This document shows positions 42,779-51,300 of a stretch of DNA of 64,000 nt, piece after piece. Origin of the DNA: Bacteroidaceae bacterium (GTDB lineage: Bacteria > Bacteroidota > Bacteroidia > Bacteroidales > Bacteroidaceae); NCBI GenBank assembly GCA_017516885.1, contig JAFXAR010000026.1, forward strand, positions 1-64,000. Direction: 5' to 3'. The position numbers and the translations under genes are program-made. Within the stretch, counting starts at the first letter, position 1, and every line of letters begins with the position of its first letter. Below the pieces are notes generated by a model that was not told the DNA's origin, ran no database searches, and saw only the letters and a list, made by a program, of their open reading frames with translations.

Positions 42779-43330
42779 TTAATTGTTCTTTTTTAGATGC
42801 GCTATGCGTGCCTTGTACATCTGCTCTTTAACTCCTCCTTCGGATAGAAAATCCTTTTTCAGGCGTTCAAACAGTTTGGTGATAAGGTAATCGGTCTGAT
42901 GAATGAGAATGATAGCAATATTAGCAACGGTTTCGTCGCTTCTCTCTGATAGCTTTTCTCTGTAAAAAGCTGAATCGTTATGGTTGCGGCAGATGGCAAT
43001 ACTTTGCAGATATTGCTCATCTGTCGTTTGCCATTGCTTTAGCCCTCTAACCCTGAGATAATCCTCGTAGTCAACCAATAGTTCCTGAAGACTGGCCTTT
43101 GCAACATTCAACAGTTTAAGTTCTGTCTCTGATGACATAGTCCTTGCTGCGCAACCTTCTACAATGTTCTGCTTGCCCGAGCGTGCTGCTTGCAGCATCT
43201 GGTCTGTTGTGCGGTCTCCAACTGACAGAAATCTGCGGGTGAAAATGAAAGTAGTATCATATACACATTCAGCCTTTTGGAAGGCTATAAGGTTGCGGTA
43301 AGCTCCCTTCTGCGGCAGGAATTCATTCAT
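42779..43330 (-). CDS. Four-helix-bundle protein (23S rRNA intervening-sequence type)
   Basis: 183 aa. Nearly all helical. The first 120 residues fit the four-helix-bundle family related to proteins encoded in 23S rRNA intervening sequences: LIAFQKAECVYDTTFIF, then DQMLQAARSGKQNIVEGCAA with the family signature of a conserved Arg/Ser-x-x-x-N-I-x-E-G, then LKLLNVAKASLQELLVDYEDYL. The remaining residues fit the four-helix-bundle suffix domain (DETVANIAIILIHQTDYLITK). Function is unknown. The related Avd protein serves diversity-generating retroelements, but no reverse transcriptase is present here. The gene is boxed on both sides by 9-bp repeat arrays, and its start codon lies only 14 bp from one of them, so promoter and terminator may be inside the arrays. 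Confidence 0.85.
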   Translation of the reverse strand: MNEFLPQKGAYRNLIAFQKAECVYDTTFIFTRRFLSVGDRTTDQMLQAARSGKQNIVEGCAARTMSSETELKLLNVAKASLQELLVDYEDYLRVRGLKQWQTTDEQYLQSIAICRNHNDSAFYREKLSERSDETVANIAIILIHQTDYLITKLFERLKKDFLSEGGVKEQMYKARIAHLKKNN

Positions 43331-43343
43331 GGTAATAGTTTTT

Positions 43344-43469
43344 ATGGTAACTAGGGTAACTATGGTGGCTAGGGTAACTATGGTGGCTATGGTGGCTATG
43401 GTGGCTAGGGTGGTTAGGATAGCTAGGGTGCTATGGTGGCTATGGTAACTAAGGTGGCTATGGTTGCTA
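43344..43469. repeat. 9-bp tandem array, second forward half (about 14 units)
   Basis: The same unit family (TGGTAACTA, GGGTAACTA, TGGTGGCTA) upstream of the four-helix-bundle gene, with one 8-bp unit (GGGTGCTA, near 43427-43434). Confidence 0.92.
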
Positions 43470-43567
43470 CTTAGTTATCCTAGTTATCCTAGTAATCTTA
43501 GTAACCCTAGTAATCTTAGCTATCTTAACAATCCTAGTAATCCTAGTAACCTTAGCAATCCTGGCAA
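43470..43567. repeat. 9-bp array, second inverted half (about 11 units)
   Basis: Begins with the same junction CTACTTAGTTATCCTAG as at 42655 and runs as reverse-complement units (TAGTAATCT, TAGTAACCC) to within 6 bp of the S9 peptidase stop. The two arrays are thus direct repeats of one quasi-palindromic unit, one on each side of the gene. Confidence 0.9.
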
Positions 43568-43572
43568 TTTTC

Positions 43573-46077
43573 TCAGTCGTTGTTTATCTCCTTAATGTCC
43601 ACCTCGTTTTCTTTGGCCTCGCCAAGAAGATGCTTGCTGAAGAAGTCGGCCATTTTCCAGAAGAAGTACTCGTCCTTTGTTTCAAAGCCATGCCTGTCGC
43701 CGGGGAGAATGAGCATCTCAAAGCGCTTGTTGGCGCGTATGAGGGCATCGACTACGCGAATAGTGTTTGCCGGATGCACATTATTGTCCATGTCGCCTGT
43801 TACAAGCAGCAGATGTCCCTTCAAGCGGCCGGCAAGTTCCTGGTTGGTGCTTATGTGGTAAGAGAATGTTGTATCGCACTCTATTACACCGTCCTTGCCG
43901 GTTCTTTCCTTGATGTTTTCCTTAATGCCATGATGCTTTTCGCTCCACCAGTTGTTGTAGATGCGGTTATCGTGGTTGCCGGCGCATGAGACTGCCGCCT
44001 TGAAGAAATCGTTGTATTTAAGTATGGCTGCTGTTGACATGAATCCGCCGCCTGAGTGTCCGTGTATGCCCACATTGTTGCCGTCAATGAAACTGTGGCG
44101 TGCAATGAGCTGCTGTGCGGCAACCTTCTTGTCGGCAAGTCCGTAGTCGCGCAGATTGCCGTAGCCAAAGTTGTGATACCATTTTGAGCGGTTGGGGTGT
44201 CCGCCGCGGTTACCTATTGTAATTACAACAAATCCCATTTGTGCAAGGCGGTCAACGCGGTTCATGCCGCTTGACCAGCTCTCGTTGACAGCCTCTGTCT
44301 GCGGCCCGGGGTACACATATTCAATAAGCGGATAGCGCTTTGTCGAATCAAAGTCAAAAGGCTTGTACATTACGCCGTGGAGGTCAGTAATGCCGTCTGC
44401 GGCCTTTACAGTGAAGCGCTCAGGATATTTGTATCCTGCTGCAAAGAGCTGTGAAAGGTCGGCTGTGCCAAGTTCAACGCTCTTCTTCCCGCGCTTGCTG
44501 TAGACGAAGTTCACTGGTGCGGTGTCAACGCGCGATGCTGTTACCACGAAAGCCTCGCCGTCACCGGCAGCGGAGTATGAACTTATGTTCATGTCCGTTT
44601 CGTCTATCTGCTTCAGTCCGCTGCCGTCAAAGCCTACACTGAAAAGGTGCATATAGTAAGGGTTCTCATCCTTGTTGTATCCGCATGCGGTGAAGTAAAT
44701 CTTCTTCTCGTTCTCGTCAACTGCAACAACATTCTCAACGTGGTATGCACCCTCTGTAATGGCGTTCTTCAATGTACCGTCGGCATTGTAGAGATACAGC
44801 ATAGCCCAGCCGGTGCGCTCCGACCACTGTATGAACTGCTTTCCGCCGTTTACAAGACGTATTGGCTTGCTCTCGATGCTTGTGTTCATCTCCTCGCGGA
44901 CTAATGCTTTGGCTGTATCGCAGTCAAGTGATACATAGCAAACCTCAATCTTCTTCATGTCGCGGCTTATGCGCTCAAAGTAGAAGCCCTTGCTGTCGCC
45001 TAACCAGACACTCTTTCTTGGGCTCTCGTATCGTGTAGCGTGAGTGCTTCTGCGGCTGAACAGTCCCAAGCGCTGCTGCTTGAACTGCGAAACATTGATA
45101 TTTCTGCTTGTCTTGTTCTCAAAGTCAAACAGTTCCATTGTTGTTACCGGTGTCTCTTCGCCCGGCATCTGGTAGCGGTAGGTCTCCAATGTGGGACGCG
45201 GATTGCTCAGTGAGTTAATTACCCACATTTTTGCAAGAATAGAGTCGGCGCGGTGCGTCATAACAAAGTGGCGCGAGTCGGGGCTCCAGAGCGCATATAC
45301 GCGATGACGCTTGGTGCTGTCAGGCTTCTCATCAAGCGAATGGTGTGCGTAGCAGCGGTTGGGAGTGCCGCCGAATGTCAGCTGATGCTCCACAACAGTA
45401 GTGTCCTTGTCCCAGATGCGCAGTTTCTCAAGGTCTTCCATTGACATGTACCACAGATTGTAGTTCTTCTCATATATTGCAACCTTGCCGTCGGGCGACA
45501 CATTTGCCCAAGCCGGGTATTTGGGGTAGAGGTCTTCTATTTCGTCCTTTGTGCGTTCAAGGAGCTCGCCGCTCTTAATGTCATACTCAAAGTAGAAGGT
45601 CTTGTTCATCTTCTTTCCCTTGTTCTCCTTGATTTTTGTGCTGTCGTTGCGTTCGTGGCGCGGGAGCTCACGGTCAACCTCTTTCTTTGATGCAACGTCA
45701 AAGCGCACATATCGTCCATCGCGTATTATGGAGTTAATTCCAATGGGCAGATGCTGTGCGTCATAAGGGTCGCCCGTCCTCATGGTAACCTCTTTCGCCA
45801 GCCACTCCATGTCCCAAAGTTCGCGTTTTGTGCCTTTTACAGCGTCAACAATGTAGAACTTGCGCTCCTTGGTATCGCTCCATGAGTAGATGAACTGCCT
45901 GCCGTCCTCAAACCACACCGGCTGCACTCTTGTCTGCTTTACCATTCTTGATATTTTCCTTGGCGAGAAGCGCTCGGCAAGTTCGTAGTTAGGCTTTACC
46001 TTGTTTTCGTTTTGCGCGTTGCCCTTTGCCGCAATGAACAGCAGCGGGAGAGCAAGCAATAGAAGTGATTTTTTCAT
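43573..46077 (-). CDS. Secreted prolyl oligopeptidase / DPP-IV type S9 peptidase
   Basis: 834 aa with signal peptide ending near KGNAQ. The N-terminal two thirds (about 25-560) form the DPP-IV beta-propeller (repeats such as KVAIYEKNYNLWYMSMEDLE and YALWSPDSRHFVMTHR). The C-terminal alpha/beta hydrolase domain has GNRGGHPNRSKWYHNFGYG, the nucleophile motif GHSGGGF (Ser near 673), the acid in TGDMDNNVHP and the His in PGDRHGF, a complete S9 triad. It trims dipeptides or short peptides in the periplasm. The next gene on the strand upstream is serine ammonia-lyase, separated by a terminator. The stop lies 6 bp from the 9-bp array. Confidence 0.93.
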   Translation of the reverse strand: MKKSLLLLALPLLFIAAKGNAQNENKVKPNYELAERFSPRKISRMVKQTRVQPVWFEDGRQFIYSWSDTKERKFYIVDAVKGTKRELWDMEWLAKEVTMRTGDPYDAQHLPIGINSIIRDGRYVRFDVASKKEVDRELPRHERNDSTKIKENKGKKMNKTFYFEYDIKSGELLERTKDEIEDLYPKYPAWANVSPDGKVAIYEKNYNLWYMSMEDLEKLRIWDKDTTVVEHQLTFGGTPNRCYAHHSLDEKPDSTKRHRVYALWSPDSRHFVMTHRADSILAKMWVINSLSNPRPTLETYRYQMPGEETPVTTMELFDFENKTSRNINVSQFKQQRLGLFSRRSTHATRYESPRKSVWLGDSKGFYFERISRDMKKIEVCYVSLDCDTAKALVREEMNTSIESKPIRLVNGGKQFIQWSERTGWAMLYLYNADGTLKNAITEGAYHVENVVAVDENEKKIYFTACGYNKDENPYYMHLFSVGFDGSGLKQIDETDMNISSYSAAGDGEAFVVTASRVDTAPVNFVYSKRGKKSVELGTADLSQLFAAGYKYPERFTVKAADGITDLHGVMYKPFDFDSTKRYPLIEYVYPGPQTEAVNESWSSGMNRVDRLAQMGFVVITIGNRGGHPNRSKWYHNFGYGNLRDYGLADKKVAAQQLIARHSFIDGNNVGIHGHSGGGFMSTAAILKYNDFFKAAVSCAGNHDNRIYNNWWSEKHHGIKENIKERTGKDGVIECDTTFSYHISTNQELAGRLKGHLLLVTGDMDNNVHPANTIRVVDALIRANKRFEMLILPGDRHGFETKDEYFFWKMADFFSKHLLGEAKENEVDIKEINND

Positions 46078-46138
46078 TGTTTTATCGGGCTTTATTTTGT
46101 TTTGCTGTATTGGAAACTGTTTCTGAATAAACGAAGAA

Positions 46139-46166
46139 CAATCTGCCGCGCGCGGCAGATTGCCTT
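46139..46166 (-). terminator. Terminator after serine ammonia-lyase
   Basis: Perfect 24-bp palindrome CAATCTGCCGCG / CGCGGCAGATTG (46139-46162) 16 bp after the stop, followed on the minus strand by TTCTTCGTTTATT. Confidence 0.75.
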
Positions 46167-46177
46167 TTGTTCCTTTG

Positions 46178-47431
46178 TTATTCTTTCTTCTTGGTTATAT
46201 GCAGGGTGTCCAGAATCTTTCTGAAACCTCGTCGCTTGCTGATGTCAATCTTGGCAATGCCTCCTGTCGAAGTCTCCTTATAGAGGCTTGGCAGGTCGTG
46301 CCCGGTCTCTTTCATAACCTCTACAATGCGGTCGTAGTCTATTTTATGCTTTCCGTCGGAGAGGGCAGCGTATGTGCATGCATCCAATGCGCGCGATGCA
46401 GCAATGGCGTTGCGCTCTATGCATGGTACTTGCACAAGTCCGCAAAGAGGGTCGCATGTAAGTCCCAAATGGTGCTCAAGACCCATTTCGGCAGCATATT
46501 CAATTTGGTTTATAGTTCCGCCGAACAGCTGGCAGGCAGCTGCAGCCGCCATGGCGCACGCAACTCCAATCTCGCCCTGGCAGCCTACGTCTGCGCCCGA
46601 AATCGAGGCATGCTCCTTTGCCACATTGCCGAAAAGCCCCGCAGTGGCAAGTGCGCGCAGTATGCGCTTGTCCGAACAGTCGTGCGATGTGTGCAGATGG
46701 TAGAGCACGGCCGGCAGCACCCCGCTCGAACCGCAAGTAGGCGTTGTCACAATTGTGCTTCCGCTTGCGTTCTCCTCGCTTGTAGCAAGGGCGTATGCGT
46801 AAACCTTTGCCTTGCTGCTTACCGCGGCGCTGTATGAGAGTGACTTGTTCAGGTATGTGTTAGCCTTGCGCTGCAGGCCAAGCCCGCCCGGCAGCACGCC
46901 CTCATTCTCAAGCCCCCGCTTTATGGTGCTTTTCATGGTCTCCCAAACCTCGGTAAGGTAATCCCAAACCTCAGGCCCTTCATATTTCTCTACATACTCC
47001 CAAAATGTGCATCCGGTCTCGTCGCACCAGTCCATAATCTCATGTATGGTGGTCAAGGGGTAAATGTCCTCTTCGTTCTTTGTGGTCTCCTCATTTGCAA
47101 GCTCGCCGCCGCCAATGCTGTATATAGTCCATTTGTCTATAACCTTTCCATCCTTCAGACCCTCGAACAGCATTCCATTGGGGTGGAAGGGCAGGAATGT
47201 CTTGGGCTCCCAAAGCAGTTCCAGCTTTGCCAGTGGCTCAAGAACTGACATAATGGCCTTGTCGGTCATGTGTCCTTCGCCTGTGGCGGCAAGGCTTCCG
47301 TACAGGGTTACTCTGTATGTGTCAACGCCGGGACAGCGCTCTGCAAATATTTTTGCCGCGCGGTTGGGGCCCATTGTGTGGCTGCTCGACGGGCCTAAGC
47401 CGATTCTGAATAGTGAACGCAGTGATTTCAT
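46178..47431 (-). CDS. sdaA: L-serine ammonia-lyase, iron-sulfur dependent (single chain)
   Basis: 417 aa from the ATG at 47431. It deaminates L-serine to pyruvate. Family motifs: N-terminal GLGPSSSHTMGPNRAA (substrate-binding beta domain), CGSSGVLPAVLYHL, GCQGEIGVACAMAAAA and the cysteine-rich GLTCDPLCGLVQVPCIERNA that holds the 4Fe-4S cluster. The beta and alpha parts are fused in one chain. An in-frame ATG at 47533 would add 34 residues without family match, and a -7 like TATATTCG (47493-47500) lies inside that extension, so the 47431 start is preferred. Confidence 0.94.
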   Translation of the reverse strand: MKSLRSLFRIGLGPSSSHTMGPNRAAKIFAERCPGVDTYRVTLYGSLAATGEGHMTDKAIMSVLEPLAKLELLWEPKTFLPFHPNGMLFEGLKDGKVIDKWTIYSIGGGELANEETTKNEEDIYPLTTIHEIMDWCDETGCTFWEYVEKYEGPEVWDYLTEVWETMKSTIKRGLENEGVLPGGLGLQRKANTYLNKSLSYSAAVSSKAKVYAYALATSEENASGSTIVTTPTCGSSGVLPAVLYHLHTSHDCSDKRILRALATAGLFGNVAKEHASISGADVGCQGEIGVACAMAAAAACQLFGGTINQIEYAAEMGLEHHLGLTCDPLCGLVQVPCIERNAIAASRALDACTYAALSDGKHKIDYDRIVEVMKETGHDLPSLYKETSTGGIAKIDISKRRGFRKILDTLHITKKKE

Positions 47432-47492
47432 CTCTTTTTTATTTTGTGCGGGCGAATCCTCGCCCAGTGGTGGTTGTAATAAGTTTCTTTTG

Positions 47493-47500
47493 CGAATATA
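47493..47500 (-). promoter_or_regulatory. Candidate -7 element for sdaA
   Basis: Minus strand TATATTCG, about 60 bp before the preferred sdaA start. No clear -33 element. Confidence 0.4.
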
Positions 47501-47616
47501 CTGCTTTAGTTTGGATTTTGCTATTGTTTTCAAGGGAAGTTATATAAAAATGGCAATCAATTGCTCTTTGCCGTCCGGCTCATATTTCGGTGTAATTTAC
47601 ATAACCTCCCTTTAGT

Positions 47617-47836
47617 TTAAGAAGCTGTTTAAATTTATAAGAAGCTGTTTGAATTTCTAAAAAATATTTTTCTTATTGAAGCCGCATTGTTTGTTTCGCC
47701 ATTTTTTATATTCAAAAATGCCTGTTTTCTTCTTTTTTGCGGTTGCATAGCCCGCTATGCGCCCTTAAAAAATAAAAAAACATACTATTTTTGCTTTATA
47801 AAAAATTTGGCAATATAAATTCAAACAGCTTCTAAG
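47617..47836. repeat. MITE-like element, copy B
   Basis: Same orientation as copy A. The left terminal repeat occurs twice in tandem (AAGAAGCTGTTTAAATTTAT then AAGAAGCTGTTTGAATTTCT); the right end is AAATTCAAACAGCTTCTAAG. Interior shares CGCCATTTTTTATATTC, the TTGCATAGCCCGCTATGCG hairpin and AAAAAACATACTATTTTTG with copy A, without the 70-bp insert. Confidence 0.8.
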
Positions 47837-48340
47837 AAATTGTCCCCCAAGGAGGCAATTTTTATTTGTATGCAGCCTGAGGCTGCAATGCGGCACATGG
47901 CGTAACGTCAGCCTTTTAGTTTTTTGTAAAGAAAAATTATGCTTCTGTATCATTTTTGTGTCTCTTGCAGAAGCATTGTCTGCTCTTTAATTTAACATTT
48001 CTGCTTTTATTTTTATGAAATTGATTGAAAAGTGGATACAGGGAATCTGTCGGGTACTATTTGCCTCTCTTTATGTAAAAATGAGGCCGTTTTTAGTGCA
48101 ATTTGTATGCATGCCTGCCCTTTCTCCTATTATATAATAAACCTCTTTCAGAGTGCTCTCTGTTGCTGTTTTTAAGAATATTTTAAAAAAATGGTTTTCG
48201 GGATTTACGTTTTTGGAATAAATTTAGTATTTTTGTAGGAATACTACATTGTTGAAAATGAAAATGTTGCACATTGGAATTGAAGTGTAATGATTTTTCA
48301 AAAACAGAAAATGAAGAAAATATAAAATAACAATAAACCA
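47837..48340. other. Intergenic stretch upstream of the 1891-aa gene
   Basis: 504 bp without a convincing gene. It holds three small hairpins: AAATTG..CAATTT (47838-47862), GCAGCCTGAGGCTGC (47872-47886), and ATGCTTCTG with CAGAAGCAT (about 47939-47977). A -7 like TATTTTTG at 48228-48235 could start the downstream gene with a leader of about 100 nt. The rest is A/T-rich with no further structure that I can see. Confidence 0.5.
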
Positions 48341-51300
48341 ATGAAAACAAAAAACTTACTATTGTGTCTGTTGCTCCTTGTGCTTGGGACAACGGCGGCG
48401 CTGGCCGACAAGTACTACTCGCCGGCCAATTTCAGGGTGGAAAATACGCGCTACAAGAACCTTGCCGATATGGTTGGCCAAAAGGTTATGATTTACAATG
48501 CAGGTATAAAATCGGGAGAGGACTATACCGGTTTTCTCTATGCCAATGGTCAGGGTATTGCCTTTGACAAGTGTAAGGAGCGTGACAGGTATGTGCATAA
48601 CGAATGCTATTTGTTTACCGTTGAAGGCTTTGATACCAACAGCGACGGCAACTACGACTACTATGCGCTTAAGTCATTGTCAACAGGAACTTATATCGAC
48701 TTCAATGGAAAACTGTCTGTTGATGCAGCCCCTCTTTATTTCGGCAAATATAGTGAATGCAATTCAAAATTTGCCGATATGGTTGAAGAGTATGGATATG
48801 GAACTACTTTGGTGGATAAAATTACTGAAGGTACAGCGGTTTTTGCTGTAAGTGATAATAACGGCAAATACTGGTGTGGTGGGAAAACCACTTTTGAATC
48901 GGCTGCTTCCGAGGCTGCGCCTTTTGCATTCTATAAGGTGTATGAAGTAACATCTGGCGGCTATCTGCAGGACCTCCACATCTACAGCCGCTGCGACGTT
49001 TTTTCCGCTCAGAAAATATACGGTCTTGCGCAGTCAGCAGCCGCCATTTCTGCATATCCGGCGGCAGATGGCTCTCTGGAGTTCCTTGTTGACGGCGAGT
49101 ATTCTACAAGCGTTACTACCGCTTCAGGTGCAGCAGGCGTAAGTCACTATTTGCAGTTTGCTTTGAGCAATAGCGTAGAAAGCATGTATATCTATCTCAA
49201 GCGCAATGCCAATGCTTCAAATGCTCCTGAAACGATTCTTGTTCAGAATGCTTCAGGAACAACTCTTGCAACTTTGGATGTTAAGCTTGACGAGAATGAG
49301 GAGTATTATTCCGCAAAGTTGGAATTTGGCGCTCCTGTTAGCGAAATCCGTATTTGCGCAAGCAAGGCCGATACTCCAATTTCATTCTCTGAGGTATCGG
49401 TTCTCCCTGCAAGAGATGAGGTTGAAGCTGCCTTTGAATATTTCAAGAACCCAATCCCTATAAAGAGCACCGATGCGCAGTACACGGAAGTCGTTGCCGG
49501 TAATAACGAGAACAATTCTGATGTCAAGCTGCTCTCGGGCGTGCCTCTTGCCGGAAATAAGTACCGCATATATGCCGATGCCTACGCCGGCGGCGCATAT
49601 GTGAACCGTGATATAAGAACCAATGATGGCTATGGCCTTGTGGCCAATGAGTCATATCTCAGTGCTACGGCCGAAAATCTGGATTACTTCTACTGGTACT
49701 GTGAGCAAGTGCCGGGCGGTCTTGCATTCAAGAATGTAAGGACAGGCAAGTATCTCACCCTCTACGGAACGCAGGATAATGTATATACCTGGACAATCAG
49801 CACAGTGCTGACACACCGCCATGGTGTTCCTTTGAAGAATGGTGATGACGAGTACCTCACCGTTCACAACGACGGCACCACATTTGAAACCGGTGTAAAA
49901 AGTGTGTTTGACCAAACTGCCACCAATACATTGATAAAGGGCGGCGACACTGCCGATAACGCAACCGATGACGTAACGGTTGCCGCCGGTGTATGTTCCG
50001 ACTATGTATTCCTCCCTATAGACAGGACTGCGGGCGAAAAGAAGGTGACATTCACGGCCAATGAACTGATAAATCGTAATTCCGAATTTAGATGGAACGG
50101 ACAAAAATTCACATTGCCTTTCTCACGCATATTTGCTGACGATGATGCTGACCCTGTATTAACGCTTAATTGCCCCGAGACTCACACATTCGACGGCTTT
50201 TACATTGGCGGAATTGCGTCAGCTGCCTATTCTAATACTGATAATGTTTATACATTTGATGTAAGCGATGCCGGTGTTGCCGATAATTCTGTTGTAGAGA
50301 TACGTTTCAACTTTACTACCGTTGAGGATTTTTCCACAAACGGCAAATTCTATTATATATGCAACCTTCAGAAGCAGGCTGCAGCGCAGCAGGCCCGTCC
50401 GCAGCGTACATCAATCAATGTTGGCACAGGACAGACATCGCAGACCGCAACCTATTCCTATTATGCTGCCTTTGATTCAAAGAGCACAAATATGACTTTG
50501 GTGGGCAATAGCGGCCTTGACGCTGCGTCACTCTTCTATTTTACTTCGGTAAAACGCAGCGATGATAATGACTACGACCAGGCTTATATAAATAATGTGC
50601 TTACAACAGCAAAGTGCAAGTCTGCCAAAGAGTGGACCGATGGCGGTGCTCTCTATTATCTGCAGCCCAATGCTGTATACGATAGCGATAACGATGAAAC
50701 CTATCAAGGCTATTCGATTTCCCGCACAAAGCTCAATGCGAACAATAACCCCCGTGATGCGTGGGTTGCAAGTATGGGTGACGATGCCGATGTTGTAACC
50801 GACGACTGGGCTGAGTCGGCAAGTGCTGCGTGGGCATTTGTAGAAGTTACCGAGGACGATGCCCTTAAAATGATTAACGAATATATTGTGGACTTCAAAG
50901 AATATTCCATAAGTATTATAGAAAATTACAGCGGAGAACTCGTAAATGATGACAAGGTAACAGCCTATGTAAATGCTATAAACGCAATTAGCTCTGAATC
51001 TGCGACATCCGGTGATGCTATGGATGAGTTGCGCGAACTATACTCTTTGAGCACTAAGGCCCGTTACGACATTCTTAAATTGCCTGATATTACAGCCGAG
51101 GATGTAGCTAAGGTAAGCCCCAAATGGTACTACATCAGGAATGTGGAGAGTGAGAAATTTTATGCAAAATATGCTGGCGGCAAAAACTATATGTCGTTGA
51201 TTGACGGTTCTGCCGATGGCTCAAAGAAACTCGCAAACCTCTTCTACATTGCAAATGCTGATGGTATGGCTGTTAATGCCAACAGTGTGAATGAATCCTT

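Noticed and set aside
42779..43330. Avd accessory protein of a diversity-generating retroelement
   Set aside because: Same broad fold family, but there is no reverse transcriptase, template repeat or variable-repeat target in the window.
42244..43567. CRISPR array
   Set aside because: Units are 9 bp without spacers, and no cas genes are nearby.
47432..47533. N-terminal extension of serine ammonia-lyase
   Set aside because: The 34 extra residues do not fit the family and a promoter-like box lies inside them.
48015..48137. 40-codon open frame MKLIEKWIQGICRV in the intergenic stretch
   Set aside because: Weak context, no ribosome-binding signal, and composition unlike a conserved protein; kept only as a remote possibility.
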